Below, piece after piece: positions 19,148 through 28,112 of a stretch of 64,000 bases of DNA (position 1 is its first letter; every line of letters begins with the position of its first letter). The translations under genes were made by a program, and so were the position numbers. Origin of the DNA: Bacteroidales bacterium (lineage in GTDB: Bacteria > Bacteroidota > Bacteroidia > Bacteroidales > UBA7332); NCBI GenBank assembly GCA_028687995.1, contig JAQTZA010000005.1, forward strand, positions 1 to 64,000, given 5' to 3'. Under the pieces are notes generated by a model. It was given only the letters and a program-made list of their open reading frames with translations. It ran no database searches and was not told the DNA's origin.

Positions 19148-22100
19148 TTACAACACAATATTCACCAACTTACCTGGCACCACGATAATTTTCTTTGGAG
19201 TTTTTCCTTCGAGGTATTTCTGTGAATTTTCGTGTGCCAATGCCACTTTTTCGATTTCCTCTTTGGGCGTTCCTGCGGCAAATTCAAGGCTGAATCGAAC
19301 TTTCCCGTTGAAAGTGATAGCATACACCGCCACATCTTCTTTGAGGTATTCCTCATTGAAAGCTGGCCATTGTGCATCGCACACGGTGGAGGTTTCTCCC
19401 AACACATGCCAAAGCTCTTCGGCGATGTGAGGTGCAAACGGAGCGAGCAGCACGACGAGGTCTTTCAAAACCGCTTTTTTGTTGCATTTTGCCGAAGTCA
19501 GCTCGTTCACGCAAATCATAAAGGCCGAAACCGAAGTGTTGAATGAGAATGTCTCGATGTCGCCACTCACCTTTTTAATTAGTTTGTGCAACGATTTCAA
19601 CTCCTCTTTGGTGGGTTCGCCGTCAGTCACGTTGAGGAAGAGGTTCCACAGTTTTTTCAGGAAGCGGTGTACGCCGTCTATACCATTGGTATCCCACGGT
19701 TTCGATTGCTCCAATGGACCGAGGAACATTTCGTAGAAACGTAGCGTGTCGGCACCGTATTTCTCCACAATCACATCGGGATTCACCACGTTGTACATCG
19801 ACTTCGACATCTTCTCTACAGCCCATCCGCAGACGTATTTGCCATCTTCGAGAATGAATTCGGCTGTTTTGTATTCCGGTAACCAGTTTTTGAAGGCCTC
19901 GATATCGAGAACATCGTTCGAAACAATATTTACATCGACGTGGATTTCGGTTGTTTCGTATTCTTTTCTCAAATTGTAAGAAACGAACGTATTTGTATCT
20001 TTAATGCGATACACAAAATTACTTCGTCCCTGAATCATTCCCTGATTCACCAGTTTTTTGAACGGTTCTTCTTCGCAAACGATGCCGAGATCAAAAAGGA
20101 ATTTGTTCCAGAAACGGCTGTAGATCAAGTGTCCTGTGGCATGTTCTGTTCCACCGATATAGAGATCGACATTGCGCCAGTATTGGTTGTTTTTCTCCGA
20201 AACCAATGCGTTTTCGTTTTTCGGATCCATGTAGCGCAGGTAATAAGCCGACGAACCTGCAAAGCCGGGCATCGTGTTCAATTCCAATGAATAGCCCTCT
20301 TCGGTTTGCCAGTTTTTAGCACGACCAAGAGGTGGCTGTCCGTCTTCAGTCGGTAGATATTTGTCGATTTCTGGAAGTTCGAGTGGCAATTTGCTTTCGT
20401 CGAGCATGTAGGGCAATCCCTCTTTGTAATAAACAGGGAACGGCTCGCCCCAATAGCGCTGACGGCTGAAAATAGCATCGCGCAAACGGAAGTTGGTTTT
20501 CACCTTTCCGATTCCTTTTTCGGAGATGTATTCTTTGGTTTTGGCAATGGCTTCTTTAACGGTCAGCCCGTTGAGGAAGCCAGAATTTACCATAATTCCC
20601 TCTTTGGCATCGAAGCTCTCTTCGCTTACGTCGCACCCTTCAATCAATGGGATAATGGGCAGATTGAAATGTTTTGCAAAAGCGTAATCGCGCGAGTCGT
20701 GCGCCGGAACTGCCATGATGGCTCCTGTGCCGTAGCCTGCTAAAACGTAATCCGAAATCCATACCGGAATTGGCTCGTTGGTAAGCGGATTGATTGCGTA
20801 AGATCCGGTGAACACACCAGAAATCTTTTTGTCCGCAATTCGTTCGCGTTCAGTTCGTTTCTTGGTTGCATCCAAATAAGCGTCAACTTCAACTTTTTGA
20901 TCCGCAGTTGTTAGTTGTTGTACCAACTCGCTTTCGGGAGCGAGAACCATAAAGGTGACTCCGAAAATGGTGTCGGCACGGGTTGTGAAGATTTCAATAT
21001 ACTTCTCCCCTTGCCCCTCTCCCATAGAGAGGGGGATAGAATGCTCATATTCTTCGGTATCGTCCGCATCGTCCAAATATTCAATGATTCGGTCAATAAC
21101 ACTGCCAATGTCAGTAAGAATTTCTTCATTAGAGAAGCGAATTACATCGAACCCATTTTCATTCAATATTTCGGTGCGAAGAGCATCTTTTTCTTTTTGT
21201 TCTGCTGAGTCGTGAATACCTCCATCGACTTCGATGATTACACCTTTTTCTAAACAGATAAAATCGGCGATAAAGCGATCGACAATGTGTTGTCTGCGAA
21301 TTTTATAGCCAGTTTTTTTTGCCCTCACTGCTTGCCAAAGCGCGTCTTCAGCTTTCGTTTGGTTGCTCCTGAAATTTTTTGCAATATCAATCAATAGATT
21401 CCAACGCTCAGCATCAGTAGTTTGCCAAGGTTTTTTTTGATTTTCGTATGAGGAAGTATTCACCCCCTTCTCCTGTGGAGAGGGGCTGGGGGAGAGGCGG
21501 AAAACCATCTCCGCACCTTCGCTTCGTCCAATCCAGTTTTTCTGTGTCTCTTTCAGCGAATCACTCCAATCGACAGTAGTTAATCCATCGAGCAGTCGTT
21601 GTGCATATGCCGAAACGCGCAAGCTCCACTGACGCATCACACGTTGCTCCACTGGATAACCGCCACGCACGGAAAGTCCTTCACTCACTTCGTCGTTAGC
21701 AAGAACTGTTCCTAATTTCGGACACCAGTTTACCGACAAATCGGCCAGGTAGGCAATGCGGTAATTCAGTAATATTTCTTGTTGCTCTTTTTCTGTTTTG
21801 GTTTTCCACTCTTCTGACGTGAAAATCAGCTCTTCGCTGCACGAAGCGTTCACGCCTTCCGTTCCGTTGGTTTCGAACGCTTTCACGAGCGATTCGATGG
21901 AGAGTGCTTTTTCAGCCGTTTTATCGTAGTAGTGGTTAAACATTTGGATAAATGCCCACTGAGTCCATTTGTAATAGTTCGGTTCGCAGGTGCGTACTTC
22001 GCGATCCCAATCGTAGCAAAATCCGATTTTGTCGAGTTGCTCACGGTAGCGTGCGATGTTTATTTTGGTGGTAATAGCAGGGTGCTGACCGGTTTGGATG

Positions 22101-22366
22101 GCGTATTGCTCTGCCGGAAGTCCGTAAGCATCGTATCCCATTGGGTGAAGCACATTGAAGCCTTGCAGACGTTTGAAGCGTGAGTAGATGTCAGACGCAA
22201 TGTATCCCAGCGGGTGACCCACGTGCAATCCTGCTCCCGATGGGTAGGGAAACATGTCCAACACGTAGAATTTTGGTTTCGACTCGTTTTCGGTTACGCG
22301 GTAAACGCCGTTATCTTTCCAGAATTGTTGCCATTTCTGCTCGATTTCCCTGAAATTGTATTCCAT
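19148..22366 (-). CDS. leuS: Leucyl-tRNA synthetase with an in-frame DUF559 nuclease insertion
   Basis: 1072 residues, against a little over 900 expected. The class I motifs are intact: 'HVGHPLGY' near residue 50 (HIGH) and 'EKMSKSMYN' near 850 (KMSKS). The editing domain (CP1) contains '[13 protein letters not shown]' and '[13 protein letters not shown]'. Between '[12 protein letters not shown]' and '[10 protein letters not shown]' sit about 165 extra residues (291-455). These encode a DUF559/Vsr-like PD-(D/E)xK domain ('[14 protein letters not shown]', Asp368, Glu379, Asp381 in 'IIEVDGG'), bounded by low-complexity '[10 protein letters not shown]' and '[11 protein letters not shown]'. The frame is open throughout, so the synthetase should be made with the nuclease as a surface insert at the entry of the editing domain. 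DNA here is more GC-rich than its surroundings. Confidence 0.95.
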   Translation of the reverse strand: MEYNFREIEQKWQQFWKDNGVYRVTENESKPKFYVLDMFPYPSGAGLHVGHPLGYIASDIYSRFKRLQGFNVLHPMGYDAYGLPAEQYAIQTGQHPAITTKINIARYREQLDKIGFCYDWDREVRTCEPNYYKWTQWAFIQMFNHYYDKTAEKALSIESLVKAFETNGTEGVNASCSEELIFTSEEWKTKTEKEQQEILLNYRIAYLADLSVNWCPKLGTVLANDEVSEGLSVRGGYPVEQRVMRQWSLRVSAYAQRLLDGLTTVDWSDSLKETQKNWIGRSEGAEMVFRLSPSPSPQEKGVNTSSYENQKKPWQTTDAERWNLLIDIAKNFRSNQTKAEDALWQAVRAKKTGYKIRRQHIVDRFIADFICLEKGVIIEVDGGIHDSAEQKEKDALRTEILNENGFDVIRFSNEEILTDIGSVIDRIIEYLDDADDTEEYEHSIPLSMGEGQGEKYIEIFTTRADTIFGVTFMVLAPESELVQQLTTADQKVEVDAYLDATKKRTERERIADKKISGVFTGSYAINPLTNEPIPVWISDYVLAGYGTGAIMAVPAHDSRDYAFAKHFNLPIIPLIEGCDVSEESFDAKEGIMVNSGFLNGLTVKEAIAKTKEYISEKGIGKVKTNFRLRDAIFSRQRYWGEPFPVYYKEGLPYMLDESKLPLELPEIDKYLPTEDGQPPLGRAKNWQTEEGYSLELNTMPGFAGSSAYYLRYMDPKNENALVSEKNNQYWRNVDLYIGGTEHATGHLIYSRFWNKFLFDLGIVCEEEPFKKLVNQGMIQGRSNFVYRIKDTNTFVSYNLRKEYETTEIHVDVNIVSNDVLDIEAFKNWLPEYKTAEFILEDGKYVCGWAVEKMSKSMYNVVNPDVIVEKYGADTLRFYEMFLGPLEQSKPWDTNGIDGVHRFLKKLWNLFLNVTDGEPTKEELKSLHKLIKKVSGDIETFSFNTSVSAFMICVNELTSAKCNKKAVLKDLVVLLAPFAPHIAEELWHVLGETSTVCDAQWPAFNEEYLKEDVAVYAITFNGKVRFSLEFAAGTPKEEIEKVALAHENSQKYLEGKTPKKIIVVPGKLVNIVL
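21002..21037 (+). repeat. GC-rich palindromic repeat, downstream end of the leuS insertion
   Basis: Reads TTCTCCCCTTGCCCCTCTCC on the + strand, followed by CATAGAGAGGGGG. This orientation is opposite to the copy at 21464-21498, so the two act as terminal inverted repeats around the nuclease domain. Confidence 0.7.
21002..21496 (-). mobile_element. In-frame DUF559 nuclease element inside leuS with palindromic inverted ends
   Basis: 495 bp, exactly 165 codons. Both ends are GC-rich palindromes of one family, in inverted orientation to each other: at 21464-21496 (core CCCTTCTCCTGTGGAGAGGG) and at 21002-21037 (core CCCCTCTCCCATAGAGAGGG). Between them lies a complete DUF559 domain with the acidic residues of a PD-(D/E)xK nuclease retained. 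The ends are translated without stop codons. No target-site duplication is obvious. The 'mobile element' label is an inference from the inverted ends, the nuclease cargo and the absence of this segment from ordinary leucyl-tRNA synthetases. Confidence 0.7.
21464..21498 (-). repeat. GC-rich palindromic repeat, upstream end of the leuS insertion
   Basis: On the coding strand it reads CTCTCCCCCAGCCCCTCTCC, then ACA, then GGAGAAGGGGG. It shares the pattern CTCCCC-nn(n)-CCCTCTCC-n(3-4)-GGAGAGGG with the repeats at 21002-21037, 40293-40320 and 63785-63816. Confidence 0.7.
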
Positions 22367-22442
22367 TTTATGATTTGATTGTTGTCTAATTCTGATAGTT
22401 CCGAAAATTTACGGATATGTTTACTCGTTTATTTTCAGCCCG

Positions 22443-22450
22443 CAAAGTTA
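22443..22450 (-). promoter_or_regulatory. Putative leuS promoter -7 element
   Basis: On the minus strand TAACTTTG fits TAnnTTTG and lies 76 nt before the leuS ATG. A clear -33 TTTG is not seen at the ideal distance. Confidence 0.45.
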
Positions 22451-22521
22451 ATGATTCTTTGCTAAAACGGTGATTGTTTATGTCATAAATAAGCAAAGGA
22501 ATATGTGTCTGATCTATAAAC

Positions 22522-22558
22522 AAAAAGGCACAAACAGATCATCTCTGTTTGTGCCTTT
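22522..22558 (-). terminator. Terminator of the peptide transporter gene (GGCACAAAC family)
   Basis: A perfect 15-bp stem (22524-22538 with 22544-22558) has a 5-nt loop and, on the minus strand, ends in a T run. It lies just after the stop at 22581. The stem sequence GGCACAAAC is shared with the terminators near 29006 and 34982. Confidence 0.9.
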
Positions 22559-22580
22559 GCTGTAAATATTCTGTAATTAA

Positions 22581-24296
22581 TTATCGAATTCCACCCATCA
22601 GTTTTTGCAACCACTTGGTTAAAGTGAATAAAACAATCGAGGCAATACCAGCCATAAAGATAAACAACACGAAGAAATCGTACAGATTGGTCATCGTGTA
22701 ACCGAGGAACGAGGTCGCTTTATGGTCTGGATAGAGCGAGCTAAGTGTTCCTGCTAGGTAATATCCAAAGGCATTTGCGAGAAACCAGACCGCCATAAGC
22801 ATTGAACCGTATTTCAGTGGAGCCAGTTTGTTGACCAACGAAAGTCCGATAGGCGACAGGCAAAGCTCTCCCCAGGTATGAAGCATATACATTCCTATCA
22901 ACCAAATCATACTCACTTTGATACCCGGTGACACATCTTTTACGCCTAAGGCTATCCAAGCATAACCCAGTGCAAGGAGAAATAATCCGATTGCCATTTT
23001 GGTGGGAGCTTGAGGTTCATATTTGCCTAACTTTAACCACAGCCATGCGAAAATAGGTGCAAAACTAACGACGAAAATCGAGTTGAGAGATTGGAATGTA
23101 CTCGCAGGAAGTTCGTCCAAAATGAAGCGATCTCCACCTAGGAAAATGGCGCGATACAGTCCGTAAGCGAGAGCAACCGCAAAGGCAATCAACAGCCCAT
23201 AGATTGTTTTGCGAAGACGGGCATCGGCATCACCCGACATTTTTGTTTTGGTTAAATTATAGAGTTTGTAGAGGAAAAACAGTCCAATAATACTGATAGG
23301 ATATACAATCCAAGAAGGAAAGGATAACCCAATATGACGATCTGTTTGCTCATCGGCAAAAAATGTGAGCGAAGCGCCAGCTTGCTCGAATGCACTCCAA
23401 AAGAATATGACGAAAAATGCTACGATGAAAATAACAACAACCCGCAGTTTTTCTTTCTTTGCCAGTAATTTATCGGTCATAATAATACCGAAAATTAATA
23501 GCGCACCCAATAAAAGGACATACGGCAGATAGTTGAAAATCTTCGCATCTAAGTAAAGCATGCCGATGGTAAGAGATGCAAAAATGATCAAAAACCCAAA
23601 CATAAATAGTGGTTTGTGCCACACATCAGCCGTATCGACCGGAGGTTGTCCTAACGATTTTTGGTCTGGACCGACCACATATTGTTTGGCAAATGCCAAT
23701 TGGATAATAACACTCAAAAGCATACCAACAGCACCTGCCAGAAACGCCCATTTGAAGTCCGCAGGATTGCCGGTATCACCCAAAATTCCGCAGATAAAAG
23801 GCCCCAATGCGCCACCCACATTTATTCCCATATAGAAAATAGTGTATGCCGAATCGATGCGTCGGTCTCCTTTCGAATAAAGTTGGCCAACTAGTGAAGA
23901 TATATTGGGTTTAAAGAATCCGTTGCCGGCAATCATTAATCCTAATCCACCAAAAAAGAGTAATGAGGATAACGTAGGAGCAGATGTATACGTCTGACCA
24001 CAAAAGAAAAGCATGATTTCGCCCAAAGCCATCACCAGTCCTCCGGCGATGATGGAACGTTGATTTCCCCAGTATTTGTCGGCAATGAAACCACCCAGCA
24101 ACGGTGTCAGGTAACACAAACTAGTGTAACTTCCATAGAGGCTCGAAGCGAAAGCTTTGTCGAACATTAACGCTTTGGTCATAAACAGAACCAAAATAGC
24201 ACGCATACCATAGTAGTTGAAACGTTCCCACATTTCGGTGCTGAAAAGTATGTAGAGTCCTTTTGGATGCCCTTGAGTCGAAGTATTATTTGTCAT
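22581..24296 (-). CDS. POT/PTR-family proton-dependent oligopeptide transporter
   Basis: 571 residues with about 14 hydrophobic segments. It starts 'HPKGLYILFSTEMWERFNYYGMRAIL', the POT N-terminal signature containing the ExxER-type proton-coupling motif (E-M-W-E-R). 'GGFIADKYWGNQRSI' is the MFS loop 2-3, and 'FFKPNISSLVGQLY' and 'FYMGINVGGALGPFICG' match the PTR2 family signatures. It imports di- and tripeptides into the cytoplasm with protons. The gene stands alone between leuS and a divergent DNA glycosylase gene and has its own terminator. Substrate range cannot be read from sequence. Confidence 0.93.
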   Translation of the reverse strand: MTNNTSTQGHPKGLYILFSTEMWERFNYYGMRAILVLFMTKALMFDKAFASSLYGSYTSLCYLTPLLGGFIADKYWGNQRSIIAGGLVMALGEIMLFFCGQTYTSAPTLSSLLFFGGLGLMIAGNGFFKPNISSLVGQLYSKGDRRIDSAYTIFYMGINVGGALGPFICGILGDTGNPADFKWAFLAGAVGMLLSVIIQLAFAKQYVVGPDQKSLGQPPVDTADVWHKPLFMFGFLIIFASLTIGMLYLDAKIFNYLPYVLLLGALLIFGIIMTDKLLAKKEKLRVVVIFIVAFFVIFFWSAFEQAGASLTFFADEQTDRHIGLSFPSWIVYPISIIGLFFLYKLYNLTKTKMSGDADARLRKTIYGLLIAFAVALAYGLYRAIFLGGDRFILDELPASTFQSLNSIFVVSFAPIFAWLWLKLGKYEPQAPTKMAIGLFLLALGYAWIALGVKDVSPGIKVSMIWLIGMYMLHTWGELCLSPIGLSLVNKLAPLKYGSMLMAVWFLANAFGYYLAGTLSSLYPDHKATSFLGYTMTNLYDFFVLFIFMAGIASIVLFTLTKWLQKLMGGIR

Positions 24297-24666
24297 AAAT
24301 TGTTTTTACTTGATTAATTATTGATCCTCAACCTGATTTTTTTTTATTTGATTAATGTCAAAATGAATTTATTAGGTCGCAAAATTATTGCTTTTGGATT
24401 AAATGGCTTGGTAATTGTTGCATTTTAATGTTATTTTATGTAAAATATTATCAAAATGTAACGCAGTTATATTGATCTGTAGCGTCTGTTGAATAACTGT
24501 AAGCAAAATGCACTTCAAAAATGAAAAAAGCGAGTTAGTGTGCTATTCGACTACTGAAAAGAAAGTTCTGACAATTGATTATAAATTCATACGCTAGATA
24601 TGATATAAATAATCAAAAAAAAAGGCGTATTTTTAAACCGAAGAGAAAAATTGAATGACGTAGAAG
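24297..24666. other. 370-bp intergenic region between divergent genes
   Basis: AT-rich, without a credible gene. TAATTTTG on the minus strand (24380-24387) is a possible -7 element for the peptide transporter, giving a leader of about 80 nt. Nothing else structured was seen. Confidence 0.4.
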
Positions 24667-25158
24667 ATGAATGAAATTATATGTGGGTTCGATGCTATTT
24701 CTGGAACAATGCCTCGAATTTTGATTCTGGGAACTATGCCCAGTGTGAAATCGCTCGAAGAAAATCAATATTATGCCCACCCACGAAATGCTTTTTGGGA
24801 AATTCTGGCTTCGTTTGGTGGTATCGCAAAGCCAGATCTTTATGCTGAAAAGATAATTTTGATTCAGAAAATGAACCTTGCTCTTTGGGATGTTTGTGCT
24901 ACCTGTATTCGGCAAGGCAGCCTCGATAGTGCCATCCGAGAAGAAGTGCCGAACGACATTCCGACATTATTGATTAACAATCCTTCAATTCAGGCAATCT
25001 TCTTCAACGGACAGCCGGCAGAGAAGCTTTTTCGAAAACATTTCCCCAAACAGAAGTCTGTTGCATTTCTTACTTTGCCGTCCACGAGCCCAGCCAATAC
25101 GCTCTCATTAGAGAAAAAATGTGCAATATGGCATTGGGCTTTGACCGATTATCTATAA
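24667..25158 (+). CDS. Hypoxanthine-DNA (deoxyinosine) glycosylase, uracil-DNA-glycosylase superfamily
   Basis: 163 residues, the usual length. The family pattern begins 'GFDAISGTMPRILILGTMPSVKSLEENQYYAHPRNAFW', whose G-T-M-P-S and Y-Y-A-H-P-R-N blocks mark the active site of the UDG family 6 hypoxanthine-DNA glycosylases. The C-terminal 'LTLPSTSPANT' is the DNA-intercalating motif of the same family. The enzyme removes deaminated adenine (hypoxanthine) from DNA in base-excision repair. It stands alone, 49 bp before the acyl-CoA ligase gene. Confidence 0.9.
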   Translation: MNEIICGFDAISGTMPRILILGTMPSVKSLEENQYYAHPRNAFWEILASFGGIAKPDLYAEKIILIQKMNLALWDVCATCIRQGSLDSAIREEVPNDIPTLLINNPSIQAIFFNGQPAEKLFRKHFPKQKSVAFLTLPSTSPANTLSLEKKCAIWHWALTDYL

Positions 25159-25159
25159 A

Positions 25160-25207
25160 TCCATTTCTCGTAACTAATATCTTGTAACTCGTAACTAATA
25201 CCTAACT
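25160..25207 (+). repeat. Degenerate short-word repeat before the acyl-CoA ligase gene
   Basis: The words CGTAACTAATA, CTTGTAACT and CGTAACTAATA repeat with slight changes up to the ATG at 25208. Similar start-proximal word repeats occur at 39571-39600 and 40329-40352. Function unknown. Confidence 0.5.
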
Positions 25208-27268
25208 ATGATTACCGAACAACTTCTCAATCCCCGCAGCATCGTCGTTGTAGGCGGATCCAACAATATTCGCAAACCAGGTGGAAATCTCGTTCACAAT
25301 ATTATTCTAGGAAAATTTGATGGCGAACTCTATGTTGTCAATCCCCGAGAAGATGAGGTGCAAGGCAAGCGCTCGTATCATTCAGTGGAAGAGATTCCGA
25401 TGACTGATTTAGCCATTTTGGCTGTTCCGGCACACCTTTGCGTGGTGGCTGTAGAGGTGTTGGCTTCGCAAAAAGGGGTGAAGGCATTCATAGTCGTTTC
25501 GGCAGGATTTGGGGAAGAGACGCCCGAAGGAGCTGCTGCGGAAGCGCGAATGATTGAGATTGCCAATTCGCATGGTGCATCGCTCATCGGACCAAATTGT
25601 ATCGGAGTGTTGAACCGTTTTCATCACAGTGTTTTCACGTCACCTGTGCCAAAATTGCATCCCCAAGGAGTCGATTTCATCTCTAGTTCGGGCGGTACAG
25701 CGTTATTTGTTATCGAAACAGCTTTGCCAAAAGGATTGCGATTCAATTCTGTCTGGTCGGTGGGCAACGCCGGTCAAATCGGCGTGGAAGATGTACTTCA
25801 ATACATGGACGAAAATTTCGATACATTAACCGATTCAAAAATCAAACTTTTGTATGTAGAAACCATAAAATCGCCCGAACGGTTGCTTTATCACGCTTCG
25901 TCTCTTATTAAAAAAGGGTGCAAAATTGCTGCCATCAAATCGGGTAGTACCGAGTCGGGTAGTCGCGCTGCCTCGTCGCACACCGGAGCGTTGGCGAGTA
26001 GCGATTCTGCGGTTGAGGCGCTTTTCCGCAAAGCGGGCATCGTGCGCTGCTTCAGTCGAGAGGAGTTGGCTACGGTGGCGTGTGTATTCACGCTAAAAGA
26101 ATTACAAGGGCGAAACTTTGCCATTGTCACCCACGCCGGCGGACCGGCCGTTATCCTCACCGATGCGCTGTCGAAAGGCGGAATGATGGTGCCTCCGCTC
26201 ATCGGCGCATCTGCCGAATCACTCAAATCGAAACTCTTGCCCGGTGCCGCCACCTCCAATCCGATTGATATTTTGGGAACAGGCACGGCTGACGATTTGG
26301 GTTTAGCGATTGATTTCTGCGAGACCGATTTTCCCGAAACGGATGCCATCGCCGTCATTTTTGGCAGCACAGGTTTGGGGAAAGTATCCGATGCGCTGGA
26401 GGTAATTCACCAACGAATGGTGAGTGGCTCGAAACCGATTTTCCCCATTCTGCCTTCCATTATCAACGCTTCGGAAGAGGTGAACGACTTTTTGGCAAAA
26501 GGGCACGTCAATTTCTCCGACGAAGTGTCGCTAGCCACTGCCGTTACGCGCGTCATCAATACTCCAAAACCTGCCAACAAAGAGATTGAGCTCTATGGAG
26601 TGGATATTCCGCTCATTCGAAAAATTATTGAAAATACGACTGAAAATGGTTATTTGTCGCCAATTGCTGTTCAGCAACTTTTTAAGGCAGCCGGTATCAA
26701 AATGGTCGAGGAGTTTGTCACTTCCGAAAAAAGTAAAATAGTTTCGCACGCCAAAAAAATCGGTTTCCCAATCGTGGCAAAAGTAGTTGGTCCTGTACAC
26801 AAATCTGACGTGGGCGGCGTGGTGCTTAACATAAAAACAGAGCAACACCTCGCGCTGGAGTTCGACCGCCTGATGGCGATTGCCGATGCCACTGCGGTGA
26901 TGATTCAGCCGATGCTCAAAGGGCAGGAGCTCTTCGTGGGTGGGAAGTTTGAAGAGCGATTTGGTCACGTCGTGCTCTGCGGTTTGGGCGGAATATTCGT
27001 CGAAGTATTGCAGGATGTGGCATCGGGTCTCGCGGCGTTGAGCTACGAAGAGGCATTCTCTATGATTCATTCCCTGCGCGCTTACAAGATTATCAAAGGC
27101 ACCCGCGGTCAGCAGGGCATCGACGAAAAGCAGTTTGCCGAAGTCATCGTACGCCTATCCACGCTCCTCCGCTTCGCCAGCGAAATCAAGGAGGTGGATA
27201 TTAATCCACTCCTTGCTACCTCTAAAGGTGTGATAGCGGTAGATGCGAGAGTGCGGTTGGAGAAGTGA
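25208..27268 (+). CDS. ADP-forming acyl-CoA (acetate-CoA) ligase, fused alpha and beta subunits
   Basis: 686 residues. Order: CoA-binding Rossmann domain (about 1-130, 'NPRSIVVVGGSNNIRKPGGNLVHNI'), succinyl-CoA-ligase-like domains (about 150-450) with the phospho-histidine segment 'SSHTGALASSDSAVEALFRKAGI', and an ATP-grasp domain (about 480-686, 'GFPIVAKVVGPVHKSDVGGVVLNI', 'VDINPLLATSKGVIAVDARVRL'). It converts acyl-CoA, ADP and phosphate to free acid, ATP and CoA, conserving energy at the end of fermentation of sugars or amino acids. The C-terminal half is clearly more GC-rich than neighbouring genes. No operon partner is apparent; the next gene is convergent. Confidence 0.92.
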   Translation: MITEQLLNPRSIVVVGGSNNIRKPGGNLVHNIILGKFDGELYVVNPREDEVQGKRSYHSVEEIPMTDLAILAVPAHLCVVAVEVLASQKGVKAFIVVSAGFGEETPEGAAAEARMIEIANSHGASLIGPNCIGVLNRFHHSVFTSPVPKLHPQGVDFISSSGGTALFVIETALPKGLRFNSVWSVGNAGQIGVEDVLQYMDENFDTLTDSKIKLLYVETIKSPERLLYHASSLIKKGCKIAAIKSGSTESGSRAASSHTGALASSDSAVEALFRKAGIVRCFSREELATVACVFTLKELQGRNFAIVTHAGGPAVILTDALSKGGMMVPPLIGASAESLKSKLLPGAATSNPIDILGTGTADDLGLAIDFCETDFPETDAIAVIFGSTGLGKVSDALEVIHQRMVSGSKPIFPILPSIINASEEVNDFLAKGHVNFSDEVSLATAVTRVINTPKPANKEIELYGVDIPLIRKIIENTTENGYLSPIAVQQLFKAAGIKMVEEFVTSEKSKIVSHAKKIGFPIVAKVVGPVHKSDVGGVVLNIKTEQHLALEFDRLMAIADATAVMIQPMLKGQELFVGGKFEERFGHVVLCGLGGIFVEVLQDVASGLAALSYEEAFSMIHSLRAYKIIKGTRGQQGIDEKQFAEVIVRLSTLLRFASEIKEVDINPLLATSKGVIAVDARVRLEK

Positions 27269-27275
27269 GAGATTT

Positions 27276-27953
27276 TTACATCCCTGCACTTGGACATAGA
27301 AATGATTTATGCAAAAAGTGAATGATTCTATTATCGATATGAACCAAGAGTGCTTCTTTTATGTAGGCTAACCCACTTTCTGAGAAAGTTCTTTTATCTT
27401 CTGGTAAATCAAAATCTTTGATTTCAGTAAGAAATTCTCCACCCATATTATAATATTCCAACTCTTTTTTAGGATTGGTTTTGTATGCGTTGAATGTGAT
27501 TGTTGTATAGATATATTTCCGAGACATTCGAGTGTAGAAGCCTGATGTTTTGTAAGGGATCTTGATATTCATTTCAAGAGGTATATCTATATTTTCCACA
27601 AGAATAATCATATCATATTTGGATTCAATCTCTTTTATCCAACCTTTGTACTCCTTACTTCTTCCAAAGAATGTTGTTGCATTATTTCTAATATTTGAAG
27701 GCGCTTTTACAATCTCTACATCGTATTTGGGAGAAAGATATTTGGTCAATGAGTTTTCAATAAATGAACCAATCGGCGCTTTGATGTCAAGGGTGTCTGT
27801 AAAATTAGAAAATATAGTTAGTCCGACATGGCAACGAACAATTGTTGTGTCTTCAAGGCTTATAATCGCTATTTTACGATTTTGAGAATTTGTATTAACT
27901 GATAACATTATCAGAGTTAGCAATACAAAGAGTTTAATGAATCTGTGGCTCAT
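27276..27953 (-). CDS. Secreted protein of unknown function
   Basis: 225 residues. A signal peptide (FVLLTLIMLSVNTNSQ) is followed by a compact alpha/beta domain with 'NRKIAIISLEDTTIVRCHVGLTIFSNF', 'YDVEIVKAP' and 'YDMIILVENIDIP'. The pattern of short hydrophobic strands suggests a periplasmic or surface protein of a Bacteroidota-restricted kind, but I do not recognise the family. It has a good promoter match at 27997-28026 and is convergent with the acyl-CoA ligase, with 7 bp between the stops. Confidence 0.65.
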   Translation of the reverse strand: MSHRFIKLFVLLTLIMLSVNTNSQNRKIAIISLEDTTIVRCHVGLTIFSNFTDTLDIKAPIGSFIENSLTKYLSPKYDVEIVKAPSNIRNNATTFFGRSKEYKGWIKEIESKYDMIILVENIDIPLEMNIKIPYKTSGFYTRMSRKYIYTTITFNAYKTNPKKELEYYNMGGEFLTEIKDFDLPEDKRTFSESGLAYIKEALLVHIDNRIIHFLHKSFLCPSAGM

Positions 27954-27996
27954 AATTTTATTTTTCTCCTATTTATTCTTAATTACTTTTATGTTG

Positions 27997-28026
27997 CAAA
28001 AATAGTTATTAATTTTTTGGTTCAAA
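27997..28026 (-). promoter_or_regulatory. Promoter of the unknown secreted protein
   Basis: Reads TTTG (28026-28023), 18 nt, then TATTTTTG (28004-27997) on the minus strand, matching both Bacteroidota sigma-A elements. The start codon follows about 44 nt later. Confidence 0.65.
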
Positions 28027-28040
28027 ATTTTTTTTGAAGA

Positions 28041-28073
28041 AATTTCCATTCAATTTCTAAAATTTCCATTCAA
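28041..28073 (+). repeat. Two direct repeats upstream of the SMP-30-like gene
   Basis: AATTTCCATTCAA occurs at 28041-28053 and again at 28061-28073, with 20 bp (two helical turns) from one to the other. A -7-like TATTTTTA follows at 28080-28087. The spacing suits a dimeric activator binding site. Confidence 0.5.
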
Positions 28074-28112
28074 AACCCTTATTTTTACTGCTTCAATAGT
28101 AAAGATTTAACA

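Noticed and set aside
19232-20290. Several open frames of about 70-115 codons antisense to leuS
   Set aside because: They are shadows of the conserved leuS frame with no family resemblance.
25891-27070. Long open frames antisense to the acyl-CoA ligase gene (159 and 179 codons)
   Set aside because: They arise from the GC-rich codon pattern of the sense gene, have no recognisable domain and no promoter.
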